Origin: Unio delphinus
Taxonomy: Eukaryota > Mollusca > Bivalvia > Unionida > Unionidae
Direction of reading: 5' to 3'
Assembly: GCA_029339505.1 (NCBI GenBank)
Contig: JAQISU010000057.1
Span: 9,268,001-9,332,000 of the forward strand
Length of the DNA: 64,000 nt
How positions within the stretch are numbered: the stretch's first letter is position 1; each line of letters opens with the position of its first letter. Under the pieces are notes generated by a model. It saw only the letters and a list, made by a program, of their open reading frames with translations. It did not search any database and had not been told where the DNA came from. Positions 26,870 through 39,690 of this stretch are shown piece after piece. The position numbers were made by a program, and so were the translations under genes.

Positions 26870-26995
26870 AAAATCTACGTTAGATAAGGTATTGGGTATT
26901 TGATAAAAATGTGACAGTTCACTTGAATTTTTTATTAGCCCAAACAGTTATCTTTCCGCTATAACGCTCGTTTAAGAGTGAATTATATACAATCC

Positions 26996-27001
26996 AATAA
27001 A
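26996..27001 (+). promoter_or_regulatory. Polyadenylation signal of the NRDP1-like gene
   Basis: AATAAA about 127 nt after the stop codon of the RING gene, on the same strand. Confidence 0.6.
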
Positions 27002-27907
27002 CTGAGAATTTAATACAGGGCTCAAACACCACGACTTTCGGTACATGGAAAATGGAATGATATTGTTATAGTTTGGGCTCTTTGTTATCTAAAAGTATTC
27101 CGAAAAATTATGCACGCGTGATCTTTAATTGCACTTTATTTCTCTTCAATTGCAATGAAGTCAAAATTACAGAACTTGTAGTGTTTTCTTTACTTTGATT
27201 CAGTTTCTAGAATGCTTAATTTTCATAATATATTATAAGTTCTTTAGAATATTTTTAGACGTTGTTTGCGAGATTTTATTCAAACTATTTTGAGATATGG
27301 GACCTATTTGAAAAGCCTGACTGACATATTTCATCTATGTAAACTTGGTTTCACCAATTGTAGTTTATTACAAAATATGGGATGAAAATTACAGACTAGG
27401 ATATGGTTTAAGCCAGCCATTGACATTTGAGTAACATTAGGTCAAGATTCGTCAAGAATATGGTGATGACATATCAGCTTAATAGTTGTACATATTGTTA
27501 AGGAGTTCTCCTGGCTCCCTATAACATTCCGTTAAACAACCAATGTTAAATTCTATGCTGAGACATTTTACTTGTCGAACGTCGTTAATTGAATAGCTAA
27601 GGCCTTTTTCAAAATATTGTAGCAATCATGGAAATATTAAGCAAATTATAATTTAGCTGTGGGAATCATGATCTGGTGGAATAAATATTTGAATGCAGCA
27701 TATTACTCCAGATGTTAATACCTTCTTAAAATTTGGCATAATTCACACTAATGTTACGTACTTATTTATTTATTTTAAATTAGCCAGAATTTTTCGATTG
27801 TTTATTTGATCATTAAAACGTTTTCTACGGTTCTAAATTTTTATTCTACATGTGGATTTGTGGATTTTGAGGGAAATTCCTCTCATGGTAAAAAGAATTG
27901 ACTGCGT

Positions 27908-27986
<79 letters not shown>

Positions 27987-28101
27987 AAACAACCACGAGT
28001 AAATAAAATATAACATGTAAACTTTACAAGGTCTTCAGTTATTTTAACCAGTTTTATATCAGCGTTGATTCTTCGCATCTATATGTATGTATGCATGTAT
28101 G

Positions 28102-28136
<35 letters not shown>

Positions 28137-28465
28137 ACGAATGAACACATTCTCTTGAATGGTATTCTTCAATATTTTATGAATTGTAATCTGTCCAACA
28201 CTTGTTAATAAATATGCATTATCTCTAGATATCGACATTGTTAATTTCATGTTATGTTCTTTAATTAGTTATGTTACTTTAAAAACGAATTTGATGCTAA
28301 TACGTTATTGTTTTGTGCCATTATTTATGAAGTGTTTAAAGGTTTCCAAGGTTGTCCATTACAGACCACACCCACTTTGCACTTGAGTTTCCAATAAAGA
28401 GACTTTGCGATTGCATTAGTGAATTTCTTTATTATTTTTTTTTCCACTTCCTGTTATGTCTGATG
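27002..28465. repeat. Host sequence with (CT)n, (CA)n and (GT)n repeats
   Basis: (CT)n at 27,910-27,950 runs straight into (CA)n at 27,951-27,981, and (GT)n lies at 28,105-28,134. No gene is seen in the rest. Confidence 0.6.
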
Positions 28466-28705
28466 TTGTTGTGGTGGGGTTTAACACCATTTTTCAGCAC
28501 AGTATAGGCTATACATGGCGGCCAGTATTACTGGTGGAGGAGGAACCCGAATAAACCCCGAAAAAACACCGACCCACGAGAAGCTTCAGGCAAACTTTTT
28601 CACATAACAACATTGGCCGAATCCGAGACTCGAACCCACGCAGACAGAGGTGACAGTGATCCGTAACGGAGAGCGCTTTAGACCACACGGCCACTCGAGG
28701 ACCCC
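28466..28705 (-). repeat. tRNA-derived SINE (family A), minus orientation
   Basis: From 'ggggtttaacaccatttttc' to 'ccacacggccactcgagg'. Same order and sequence as the other minus-strand copies. Confidence 0.8.
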
Positions 28706-29020
28706 ATTATGTCTGAGATCTGCATTAATGCTTTAGAAATGTTATTTTATCCCCATTCATGAGTAGGTTTATTGTAAATTACTTCATGATTTCCTTGACA
28801 TACTTTCGTTGGATTCGTTGGATGGCACAGCGCACGTTATTTGCGATATTTCTCTATATTCACCATTAAAACGGTCTTTAAATTTTAACATTCACACTGT
28901 GCCTGAAGACTTGTGTATATACAAGTGAGAGGTAATATCTATTTAGCCTGACTAGCTAGACAAAAAACCCAAACAACAAAAAAAAACCAATGGGAAATGT
29001 GAATGTCAGACTGTTTTATA
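28706..29020. other. Host sequence, no gene seen
   Basis: No feature beyond the 8-bp target duplication (29,013-29,020) of the next element. Confidence 0.4.
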
Positions 29021-29494
29021 TAGGGCATAACCGACTTTTGATCCGGAAATCGGATTACACCGGATAGTATGAACTTCCGATTAATCGGAGTCGGACAAGG
29101 CAGGAACGACCGATTCGGATAATAAAAATAATAAAGTTGAATTTCTATAGCACCGTGTCTAACACTGAGTGTCATTCGATAGTGCGTTAATAAAGTTAAA
29201 TAAGAAGTCAGAAAAGTCCAGTATGGTCAACACAACCACGCTGTGAGACAATCTATTTGAACACGCGGGTAAAAACCGGAAATGAAGCCGGATATGGTAA
29301 AGTACTAAGTAACATGCTAGACACGGCAAAACCAGATACCAGAAACCCGGAAACGGAAGATGAAATTTTTTAGAAAAAAAAAAATACGGATTTAGCATTT
29401 CCGATTAATTGAATCGTATCCGGAATCGGAAAAATTTCATGCCCAAAATCCGGAATCGGAAATCGGTAGAAAAATGCTAATCAGTTATGCTCTA
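29021..29494. mobile_element. hAT-like MITE with 8-bp target duplication
   Basis: Ends 'tagggcataac' and, inverted, 'tagagcataac' are flanked by identical 'gttttata' at 29,013-29,020 and 29,495-29,502. The interior is rich in short motifs 'tccggaatcgg' and 'cgattaat' in both orientations, likely subterminal transposase-binding repeats. 474 bp, non-coding. Confidence 0.8.
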
Positions 29495-30432
29495 GTTTTA
29501 TAGACATCGTGCTGAAGTCGCTTCAAACGTATTGACCTGCGAGAGTTCCCCCAGTGATACATGTTTCCCAGGTCAAAGACTAGTGCACGAACCTTTCAAA
29601 AAGTATACGTGTGACTCTTGCTATCTGCCAGTTTGCCTATGGATTGCTTACATTTGCGTCTTACCACGAATAAAAAAATATATATCTGGTCCTACAATTC
29701 TGGATCTAATCAAACGTTACCTAGAATCAATTTCTATCATTTCTTAAACGTGATAGGTTTACAATCAGATCTTTTATCGATGGACGGGATCTTAAATAAC
29801 CGAGAATCTGCGTTATCTAAGCTGGCTGAATGCTAGAATCGCAATCCGCTGACGGTGGTTCAATACCCGCCCAGGCCAAACTTGAGTCAGCTGCCTCAAT
29901 ATGTCCTTGAGAAATGCAATTAGTTCTCATTTCCCCGACATAGCCAATCATGTGTTCAAAGTAGCTTAATCATGTGTTCAAAGTGCTGTTACAGCCAATA
30001 AAGTTAAAAAATATAAATAAATGACCGGTCGACGAACTAAGACGGTTGGGTCCAGTGTATATGTGTGGTTAAAAGCCGATATGGTATACCGCAATGAGGT
30101 TACTGATATTCAGATGGACGATAAAAACAAACAAACGCAGTGTAGAAAACCTTTGGCTTTTGTGACTGTACACTACAAGAAGGCATGCGATACTACACAA
30201 TTACTAATTGCTGAGAACGAGATGATCTTTGTCATGATAGAACAGTCGAATAATGTATACAAACGAACCACCCCCTCGTGGGTTTGGCAGATATATAAAA
30301 ATGTAGCAAGTTTAAATAAATATCGTTGATAAGACGAAAACTTTGGGACGAATGGTGAAACTAAAAAGAAAAGATCGAGATATGATCAACGTTAATCTGA
30401 TCTGCATGACAAATTGTATTGTAACTTTTGTC

Positions 30433-30434
<2 letters not shown>
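29495..30434. other. Host sequence with a SINE fragment
   Basis: 29,815-30,015 has a tRNA-like start ('gctggctgaatgctagaatc', 'ggtggttcaa') followed by the SINE body 'cagctgcctcaatatgtcct' and tail 'caataaagttaaaaa', related to the piece near 14,880. An open frame at 30,021-30,329 matches no family I know. Confidence 0.4.
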
Positions 30435-30527
<93 letters not shown>

Positions 30528-30528
30528 T

Positions 30529-30568
<40 letters not shown>

Positions 30569-30584
30569 GAGAAAGAGAGAGAGA
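30435..30584. repeat. (GA)n microsatellite
   Basis: About 150 bp of GA with a few AAAG interruptions. The long open frames on both strands are artefacts. Confidence 0.95.
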
Positions 30585-33399
30585 AATGATAGATGACAAA
30601 GAAGAGTAGATGAATCATCATTCCATTTCCCCTTGGATAAACTTCCCTCCCCATGAACAGGAACCCCAATATCCTATCAGGGGAGGGTGTGAAAGGTTCG
30701 AAAGAGTTGGTGGCGTCATTTAACTGGTGGGATTCACGAAAGGTATATTCCATGCATTTCCTACTTCTCGTATGTTTCGGTTCTTACTCAAAACAAGGCT
30801 AGTTTTTACCCTACATACCTAGAAGGATATTGTTTGTAGATTATATTTTTGGAAAACTCTCAATTTCAAGTAAAGATTATAATGAACAAGCTGTGATTGA
30901 AATTTTTTTTTTACAATTACGATGCCTCTGCACAGAATATCATCTTGAGATGTTAGGATAAAATGGAAAATATTTCATCGACTCAAAAGAATAGTTGACT
31001 AACCTATGAGTCTCACGAGGTGGAGAGTGATTGCCCACTGTCACGGGGTTGTATATAATGTATATCTAGGAGATGATCGCCGTCGATATAATTACCCCGG
31101 TTCGAGTAAAGATAAGTGGTGAAACTTATAGATGGAAATAGATATAGTGATCTGAGCAGATATATTGAACAAACAAATACGAGCCCCCGTAAAAATAAAC
31201 AAACAATTGAATCAATTACATAAACAATTGTGAAAATTCCTTTCATTAGGAATATACTCTGCCTTTAGAAATAAAACTTTCATCGAATTACAAGAAAACT
31301 TTAAATAGATTTAAATAAACTAGCCGACCTGTTACTAATAGCTTTAGTTCATCATATGATCGAGTGAAACAATCGAAGTCAACGCCTTGTACGATTTAAT
31401 AACCTACGAGTTCTCAGTTGTCCGCTTCCTCTGTTGCTGTTCAGAACTTTGGATCTCAGGATACACTCTAAATACGTTAGAATCTTCGCACGATGCCGAA
31501 TTTCGTCACAGAGCTATACGTCTCACTGTACTTCCCTTTCTTTCCTTTTTTTCTCAGCATACATCTCAGGGTACGTAACATCAATACGTCCAAAAAGCTT
31601 TATTCCTCCCTTTTAAATAAGATATTAATAAACACCCTAAGTTTCTCGTTATCTATGATACATGTGAGAACTTTCACTAGCCTGGCTCGGAATCAGATAT
31701 TTCTATCACTAGTAAACAGATGATAAGGCTATTAATCGACTTCACATGTCCTCAAATGTCCGTAGTTGGTCGAATGGCTAATTCGTCACGCATTCACATC
31801 ACTCAATAATGCAACTCACACGAGCTCTTGCGGTTTTGAGCCCGCCACAAGTAATCAGTTACGTCATTTCACATCCGCTCTAAATCATACGTGAAAATCT
31901 AAATTCGGTGAATTCACACGGATTATCGTAATCATATTAACTAATGTAATGCATTATATTCTTAGAATTTAGTGTTTATGCAAACACGACAACAAATTAA
32001 ACAATTATCTAAGAATTAATGTACGACTTCCTATGCATAACTCAACATCGCTATTATTATACAACTGTATTAGATAAAATCGTGCAAGAACCTATGGACT
32101 CAGCAAACATTATATAAATCGCATAATAAATTACATGGAATTGTGACATTATACCTTTGTGTATACGTCACCCAGCCAGTTTTGTCGGATTGCCTGGACC
32201 ACACTTTTTAACGAATGAATTTCCTTCAAATTCCTATCGGAGTTTTCACTGGTTATTTTTTCCTCTGTGTTCTCTTGCAGGAAACATTTAGACCGATTAC
32301 CATTTCCATAAGGCGATATTAAATCCTATGACATTTTGTGTGAAAACACACCCCTTATTTAACGTGACCAATCAGAATCAAATGTCATTGCCGCCCCTTC
32401 TTTCATAGTTGCTAAAGTCGGGTCAGCTTGACCTAGTGGTTTTAAGTAACAGAATTTCTGTGGTTTCTCAATTTGGACAACTTTCCCATGAAAATGAAGT
32501 TTAACATGTCCTTAACAGCCCTTTCTGGCCACTTTATAAACACAGGTCTAATTAGAACAATATCCTTACTTTAAAGAACCTTACCGTACACGGCAGTATG
32601 GCGATATGATACACGCGTGTCTCCATAAATCTAATTAATGGTTCTCTGGGCTCAACTAATGTATTCTTGATAGATCGCCAGAAATGTGCCCCTTCACAAT
32701 AAGTCCACTGTAAATCTAATTTTTTTTGACTTAACAATAATCTACCTAACCAAATGAAACGTTATGTATTTATTTATATATCTGCAACATATACTTATAT
32801 TTGCAAAATGCACCACCACAGCGAATTCTACTTTCAGATTCTTTGAAAGGGGATGCAGTGGATTCCGTGTTTAATCCATTCACTGAACGTCGTCCATTGC
32901 ACCATTCAAATCAGTGCAAACTCTTTGGAGAAGACATGCTTATCTACAAATGTGTTATCATCGTCGTATTTACATCAATATGTGTCTTTAAGTTAAGTAT
33001 ATGTTTAAAGACACGAATTTGAAACCGGATGTTTACTCGTATACAGGGAAGAGGTAAGGACAGGGTATACAGATTATCAGATATATAACTGACCAATCAG
33101 ATGGCTGCTTATATGTATGTTTACTGCCAAAACCACAGAGGAAATGAAACGTCTGACGTTATTTTCCATTTATACCGCAGCCTCTTCCAAGACATTTCAT
33201 TGGTCAGTTATAATTCATTTTTTTAATAGTGATATCCAGACCTAGGATTCGCTGTTAAACGGCATAAAAAAGAGACTCTCGAAGAGATTGACTCTTCACG
33301 ACCGAAAAAGTTTTCCCAGTAATTCAAGATAAAATCAGTTCTTCTTTTTAAATGCTGACGTTTGAAACCATCACTTATATTTTTGGGCAATAGTACTAG
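30585..33399. other. Host sequence, no gene seen
   Basis: 2.8 kb without a recognisable gene, RNA gene or repeat array. A tRNA-like string near 31,765 ('tagttggtcgaatggctaatt') is too degraded to call. Confidence 0.4.
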
Positions 33400-34437
33400 T
33401 TTCAAAATCAGCCGCTGTGGATGTCATATTGGATGAAAGACCATTTTATTTAGGAACAACTAGACATCATACAGTCTTTTCGTGAAAACCTTATTTGAAT
33501 ATGACATCCATTAAGGAGGAGAAGCTATTTCAAAATTTTAAAGATTTTGGGATGTCAGATCAGCAGGTGTTCTGGAACAAATCCCATGTAAAAAAAATTT
33601 AAATTTAGGACACGCAGTGATAGTACGACGTTCGAGATAGCTGGCATAGTGCTTATATTTGGACGTCAGGTCGACACAATATTCATTTAGAGCATAGTAT
33701 TCATCATTAGAAATCTTTCTGTAAAAATAACACCTGGATAATTAAATTTCCTTTAGGATAAGTGGCAAAAACAAGATTTTCGAGATAGCAGCCATGGTGG
33801 CCTATTGAATGTAAAATAGGCACCATTTTTATGTTTAAGACTTGACACCACAAGAATGATGTTGTTGTTGTTGTTGTTGTTGTTGTAGGGTTTAACGCCA
33901 TTTTTCAGCACACGATCGGTTGATATACATGGCGGTCAGAATTAATGGTGGAGGAAGAATCCGGGAAAACCCCCAGAAAAAAACAACGACCCACGAGAAG
34001 CTGCTATCAAGCTTTCTCACATACACACATTGGCCGAATCTGAGACTCGAACCCACGCAGACAGAGGTGATATGGCAGTGATCCGTAACGGAGGGCGTTT
34101 TAGACCACTCGGTCGCTCGATATATGATATAGATGAGCACCCAATATCAATATGACCAGAAATAGTAGAGATAACAAAATATTCAGAATGACCACTGTGA
34201 TGGACATACTGAATGTCTGATCGGCATCATCTGTATCTGAGACCCATTGGACATCACAAGAAGACGTTCGGCTAAGACGCCATATTGATATGAGTTTTCT
34301 GTTCATGGGGAGTAGTAATAATACGATTTTAAAGATAGCTGCCATGGTGGACATATTAGATCTCAGATCAGCACTGTTTTCATTGGACCATCTATATATT
34401 ATAATCAGTCCTTCAGTAAAACCTCATATTGATATAT
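33400..34437. repeat. Degenerate tandem repeat with a SINE inserted
   Basis: Diverged repeats of 'gatagctgccatggtggaca' and 'tattggatgtcagatcagca' occur near 33,415, 33,636, 33,785, 34,190 and 34,335. The SINE at 33,866-34,120 sits within the array. Confidence 0.5.
33866..34120 (-). repeat. tRNA-derived SINE (family A), minus orientation
   Basis: Preceded by a (GTT)n run, it begins with the tail 'gtagggtttaacgccattttt' and ends at the head 'tagaccactcggtcgctcga'. Confidence 0.8.
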
Positions 34438-34457
34438 GTGGCGGACTCTGTGGTGGG

Positions 34458-34655
34458 GTAGGGTGCTCCCAATATTTTAGTTAAATTGTTATAGAAGTCC
34501 CACCCAAGCTCGACTTTGTAGGAAGTGAAATTAGTGATAGAGAGAGATAAAGCTCTGAGGCCCCAATCGGTAATGCCGACAGTTAAATTGAGTACACAAA
34601 ATGTGCAATTCATATGAATAACAAACAATGTAATACAATTCAATAGTCATATGAT
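34458..34655 (+). repeat. Dispersed repeat, second copy
   Basis: Same order of motifs as 20,926-21,195 (gtgctcccaat, tcccaccca.gctcga.ttt, aatgccgacagtta, gagtacacaaaatgtg), but with only a short GA tract, so the microsatellite length varies between copies. Confidence 0.7.
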
Positions 34656-34663
34656 AATAATTC

Positions 34664-34863
34664 CAGAGGCGTAGCTAGAGTGTTTGGAGCCCGTGAACAA
34701 GATTCATTTTTATGCCCCCCCTCCCCTCAACTCTGAAACCCATTATTTGCAGCAATAATCCAAATACAACCTATTGCAAAGCCCATTTTGGCGCTCTAAT
34801 CTGGCGCACCGGGACATCTGTGTTCCTCTGTCCCCTCCCCCCACCTCCCCAGCTACGCCTCTG
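34664..34863. mobile_element. Short hAT-like MITE
   Basis: Inverted ends 'cagaggcgtagct' / 'agctacgcctctg' enclose 200 bp of C-rich, non-coding DNA. Flanks 'aataattc' (34,656-34,663) and 'aataatta' (34,864-34,871) agree at 7 of 8 positions, an 8-bp hAT-type duplication. Confidence 0.75.
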
Positions 34864-34871
34864 AATAATTA

Positions 34872-36867
34872 TCCGATCACCCGGTCAGATCTCGTCTTTT
34901 GGGTGTTAAAATCGTCCGATCTTCATGATGTTCGCTTTGAGTATTGACCTTACTGTCCCTATTATTATCGTAGGGTACAACAGACCTGATCTCGAAACAA
35001 AAACATAAAACATAAATATTGATTGACATCATGCAAACACATGTGCAAGTTACCGACCTTGACCGCAGCGACAGACGCCGTACACATCTTTCGTGTCATG
35101 GTCGTTTACGATACGGTGTACTGTTTTTGCTTTGTTATGGTTTTTTTTCTTTCTTCTTCTTCTTCTTGAATTTGTTGAACGATAAACTTCAAAATTCAAA
35201 ATTGTACTATCCATATAATTAAATACATTATGAAGTATTATTCCTTCGTACATTCCATGCTTTTTAACAAACATTCATGTACAAAATATTATTATATTTT
35301 ACAAAACGTTTCCTTTTAAGATTAATATGTAAATTGTCTTATGACGTGTGCTCATTTAATATTTTTTTATTGTATACTTTTCCTGAACACTGTTCTGTAT
35401 TATCTTTTTTTTTAGCAATAAAAACAGCACAGAATACATACTGTATACTAAAGATACACGTTTGTATACTTGACAAAGTACATATTTGAATCTACGTTTG
35501 TTCATAAGCGAACACATTCAACATTCTGATTAAAATCAGATCATCACAGTATAAATGTAGGACTGTGGAACTCTGATTTTAATCAGGTTGACACATTCAT
35601 ATGGTGTTCCACAAACGGTCAAAACTAACGGTACGGTTTTAATGATAAGTAAACATAGTTGGAACCACAATTGTGTTAAAATATCATTGCAACGGTATAT
35701 ATCATCTTTGTAACGGCAAAATTGATTTTTGCATCGAAAAATTAGGTTTAGAACGATAATTGGATACCGTTGCAACCAGCAGTGTAGCATCACATTTGCC
35801 GCCCTCACCGCCCCCCCCCCCCTCCACAAATTCAAAAGCTCCCTACCCCTCCTACACCCCCACCCCCATTGGTCGCGGAAACGGTAGTCAGACCACTGGG
35901 TACATGAATATTTGAATACCGTTGCAAGTGTTCGTGTGGGTTAAACATGTGTGAAACAACATACATTAATGTGTACCTTGATAAGGGGCTTAAAATTCTT
36001 ATAGATAAGAAACAGGATATTCTTTTACATGTAAATATTACACTTGTCACCGTGCAGTAGGCGTTAGCCTCTATTAATTGTATAATGTTCAAACACACCT
36101 AATTTATTTTTAGTGCACCTTTAAAATGAAGCAATGAGGGTGGTGAGGGTAAGACCCTTGATTCCAGGGAGGATTTAACACTTGCAGTGTTTCCGGACAT
36201 TTCAAAACAGTGACGTACGATAGTAAATTATAAATAAATTTTTTTTAAAAATCGTAGCGTTAAACATGATCTTAATAATATTTCATACTCGTGTACTTTT
36301 AAAATAAGCACGGTAAATAAACACAACGATTAATGCAAAGCTAGTTTTAAACCAATCAAAGCACGTTCGACTCGCATTGAGTCTTTCTCGCATTGAGTCT
36401 TTCACGAACGCAATTACAAGAGAGACAAACCATTAACTAAACAAGCGTTCAAGTCACAAAACTTTACATGCCTATATCTAATGGGGGTATTTTATGAAAC
36501 TGTTGGATATCATGCCTATTTGGATTAAACTCGGATATAAAGATTTGTAATTTCAACATTTTCGTTTGTGGTTATTGTTCTTCTCTCTTGTCATTACCTT
36601 CAATCAGGACTTATTAACAGTCAAAACTCTAAAGAGATTAGGCAAACAAAAATTATTTTTGCACTGTTCACTGTAATTTTTCTGCATTGCTCTTAATCAA
36701 TCCCCGAAATACGCGATCCCTTGCTGGATCCAGTGCATGTATAAGGACTATTATTCACTTTATACTCGCACCATCGCCCAAACCAAAACGGTCATGCTCT
36801 CACCCCCAAAATAGGATGGAACGAAATCGAAGGTAATGACTCTAGGCGCATGAGAAGTCAGTCCGCC
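34872..36867. other. Host sequence, no gene seen
   Basis: No gene. A small palindrome, 'ctgattaaaatcag' (35,526) with its partner 'ctgattttaatcag' (35,573), resembles the ends of the inverted repeat at 36,868. C and T runs occur at 35,810-35,822. Confidence 0.4.
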
Positions 36868-37195
36868 AGGCAATCTGATTAAATTCAGATCTCCGCTGTC
36901 CTATGTGAAGATCTGACGTGACCGCTTAGGGGTCATGTTCTTTGGTGACCGTTGAATTAATCAGTGGGATGCGGCCTTAAAAAAATGAAAATAAATCAAT
37001 TCGCTAGGCACACATGCACAAACTGATGCTCTTGTGTCACACTACTCAGTCGCCCAAAACGAGAATTATAAGATTTCATCTGAATGGCTGATACAATTAG
37101 CGATTGTTGTAATATAGGTCACAGAACATGACCTTTAAGCGGTCACTGTAAGATCTTCACGTGGGATCTGATTTAAATTAGATTGCTCGCTAGGC
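36868..37195. mobile_element. MITE-like element with ~90-bp inverted repeats
   Basis: The left arm 'gcaatctgattaaattcagatc' ... 'gtgaagatctgacgtgaccg' 'cttaggggtcatgttctttg' is matched in inverse by the right arm ending '..gatctgatttaaattagattgc'. The loop is about 150 bp and there is no coding sequence. Superfamily unclear. Confidence 0.6.
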
Positions 37196-37619
37196 AAACG
37201 GGATTTAACTCTGTTATATGCACAAACTAACTGCATTTCTTTTGAGAAATGCAAGGTGCATATATTACATCACAACTATAAATTGATACGTATCTGAGAA
37301 AGGCGCCTATCACAGGCATCCACATTTTTATGTAGAGAATGAAATTATATATAATTACACCAATATATTATATAAGGCTAGAGAGGTAAAATTTGTTCCA
37401 AATAGGAGTCGAACCCATGCTGTGAGTAACGGCAACTACTGCCTAGTTTCTCCTGCACCAGCGTACAAACCCATACAACCATTCGCTCATCTCATAAAAA
37501 GGAATGGAACAATTTGAAGGATTCGAAGTGCGTAAAAACTCGTTAGGCAAATGGAATTAATACTCGTCAACAAGCACAAACCCTCTGGATTTCTTGTGAG
37601 AAACGAAGTTATTATTATT
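37196..37619. other. Host sequence, no gene seen
   Basis: No feature that I can support. Confidence 0.35.
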
Positions 37620-38654
37620 ATACATCGACACCTATATACCAGATATAGAGTCTCACAAATTGTACGCTAATGACACCCTAACATACAAGTCTAGCCACCC
37701 AATTGAAGTTGATGCTACCATCCATGGAGTAGAGAGGTGCATTTCTAATGTGAAATCATGGCTGACATGTAACAAGCTGCAGATGAATGATGATAAAACT
37801 GAGTCCATTCTGATTACAACACAAAGACTTTCTCATTCACATCCTTTACCTCAGACAATAAATATCAGCAACATCAACATTAAATTCTTACAGTTAGTAC
37901 GAAACCTAGGTGTTATTCTAGACAGTACTCTTACATTGCACCAAAATGTCATGAACATATGCAAGGCTGCATATCTTGAACTGAGACACATCAGTTCCAT
38001 TCGCAAATATCTTTCAGATGATGCCACTGAAACACCTGTGTGTTCATTAGTACTTTCAAGACTGGACTATTATAACTCAATTTTGTCTGGTTCGTCACAA
38101 TATCTACTCCAGAAACATCAAAACACAGCTGATCAGCTCATCTTTAGAGTACCTCAATCAGAGCACAATTCACCGCTGCTCTGTAACCTACACTGGCTAT
38201 CAATTCGATACAGAATCAAATACAAAATTTGTTCTCCGTGCTTTGTGTCGCTGACAGACTCCAGTCCAACATACCTATCCAGCCTCATCCATGTGTATGC
38301 ACCAGCAAGATACTAACGCTCCTCTTCTGACAATCGTATACTCATTGTTTCCACTATGAAAACGAAGTCATATGGACAACATTCTTTTGCATACCAGGGC
38401 CCGGCGATGTGCAACGAATTGCCCATTGAAATTAGACACAAAGACAGTGGTCCCTTTCAAGAGTGCTCTTAAAACTCACATTTTTCGACTGTATGAACAA
38501 ACTTAGATACCTAATAATGTTTTGTATCATATGTTTTCAGCATGTTTTTATGTTTTCCAATTTCATGGTTTTTGTAATTTGTTTTTCTGTAGTGTAGTCA
38601 TATCATTATAAATGTTGTAAAGCGCTTAGATTAAAGATTAGGCGCTATACAAAG

Positions 38655-38705
<51 letters not shown>
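37620..38705 (+). pseudogene. CR1/L2-like LINE 3' end (RT C-terminal half)
   Basis: The open frame 37,660-38,316 starts within the reverse transcriptase catalytic motif, read here as YAND rather than the expected YADD, so the catalytic Asp is changed. It goes on with 'LTCNKLQMNDDKTE' (thumb) and the typical C-terminal 'AYLELRHISSIRKYL', 'LVLSRLDYYNS' and 'LHWLSIRYRIKYK' blocks. After the stop the reading continues in other frames to about 38,510. It ends in 'aaagcgcttagattaaagat', 'taggcgctatacaaa' and an (ATT)n tail, the usual 3' end of such LINEs. 5'-truncated and inactive. Confidence 0.8.
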
Positions 38706-38706
<1 letters not shown>

Positions 38707-38915
38707 GGTCTGACTGGAAAGGGCCGATTGGTCTAAGGCGCCTGCCTTTTGATTCAAGTCTCATATCTGCCCACGTATGTTCAAATCTCGACTGGACCAC
38801 ATTGCGTATGTGAAAAAGCTTGGTTCTAGCTTCCAATAGATTGATTCTTCTTTCGCCACTGGTTGCCATGTACTGCCTATCATGTTATAAATAATGGCGT
38901 TAAACCAGACAAAAT
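38706..38915 (+). repeat. Diverged family A-like SINE
   Basis: Head 'gggccgattggtctaaggcg', body 'gtgaaaaagcttggttctagc', tail 'ataatggcgttaaacc'. Same layout as family A but a distinct sequence. Confidence 0.55.
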
Positions 38916-39690
38916 CTGAGAGTAAAATTTACCGCACAGGCAAGTTGCGAAAGGTTTCAATGGAAAGATTCACTTAGGAAGAAAGGTTTTATTTTTCTCA
39001 TACACATACCACGATCATACATCTCCGCCATATTGACACATATTGAATAGTTCTGCTACTTTCAGACACTTTTCTGTAACCTTCAACCATTTACTAGATA
39101 CTGATTCTCAATGCTTATCAGTGGATAGAAATTGACGCAGATTTTGTGTATCTTATTGAATCAGTATCCCACCATCCACTACATCAACAGATATTTGAAA
39201 TAATTGGCTTAAATTTAAAGGTTTAAGAACTGGTATACTTTTATGTATTGCTGCGGGCACATGTCAGACAAATGAAACTTGGATTTCGTACTCAAAAGAT
39301 TTGGCAGCGACATATCATATACAATCGAGAAATTTTAAAAGAATTTCTGATAATAAAAGGAAGCCATACCAAAATAAATCACATAACTTGCTTTCTACTA
39401 ATAGGCACTGTGAATTCAGAGATATCCTCGACTTTAACTTCCACAGGTTTTACTTGACCGTGTCCCACAATTTATCATAATTTGCATTTCGAATTTTGTC
39501 AATGCAGTCATATGTTGTTGTCAACGGGAATCTGTTTTGTTGACAGTGTTGACTTTCCCTACAGAATTTATTATTTGGTTTTGGCACAAGAATACACGGT
39601 AATCTCCAGTTTCTTTAGCTTGATTATATGAAAACGTTGCCCATTAATTACTGAATATGTTCCTTTCCTCCCCCAACCATTCTACTCGAG
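38916..39690. other. Host sequence, no gene seen
   Basis: No feature that I can support. Confidence 0.35.

Noticed and set aside
30312..30753. Ser-Leu and Arg-Glu repeat proteins
   Set aside because: Simple translations of the (GA)n microsatellite; the same applies at 13,399-13,719, 16,273-16,524 and 16,889-17,125.
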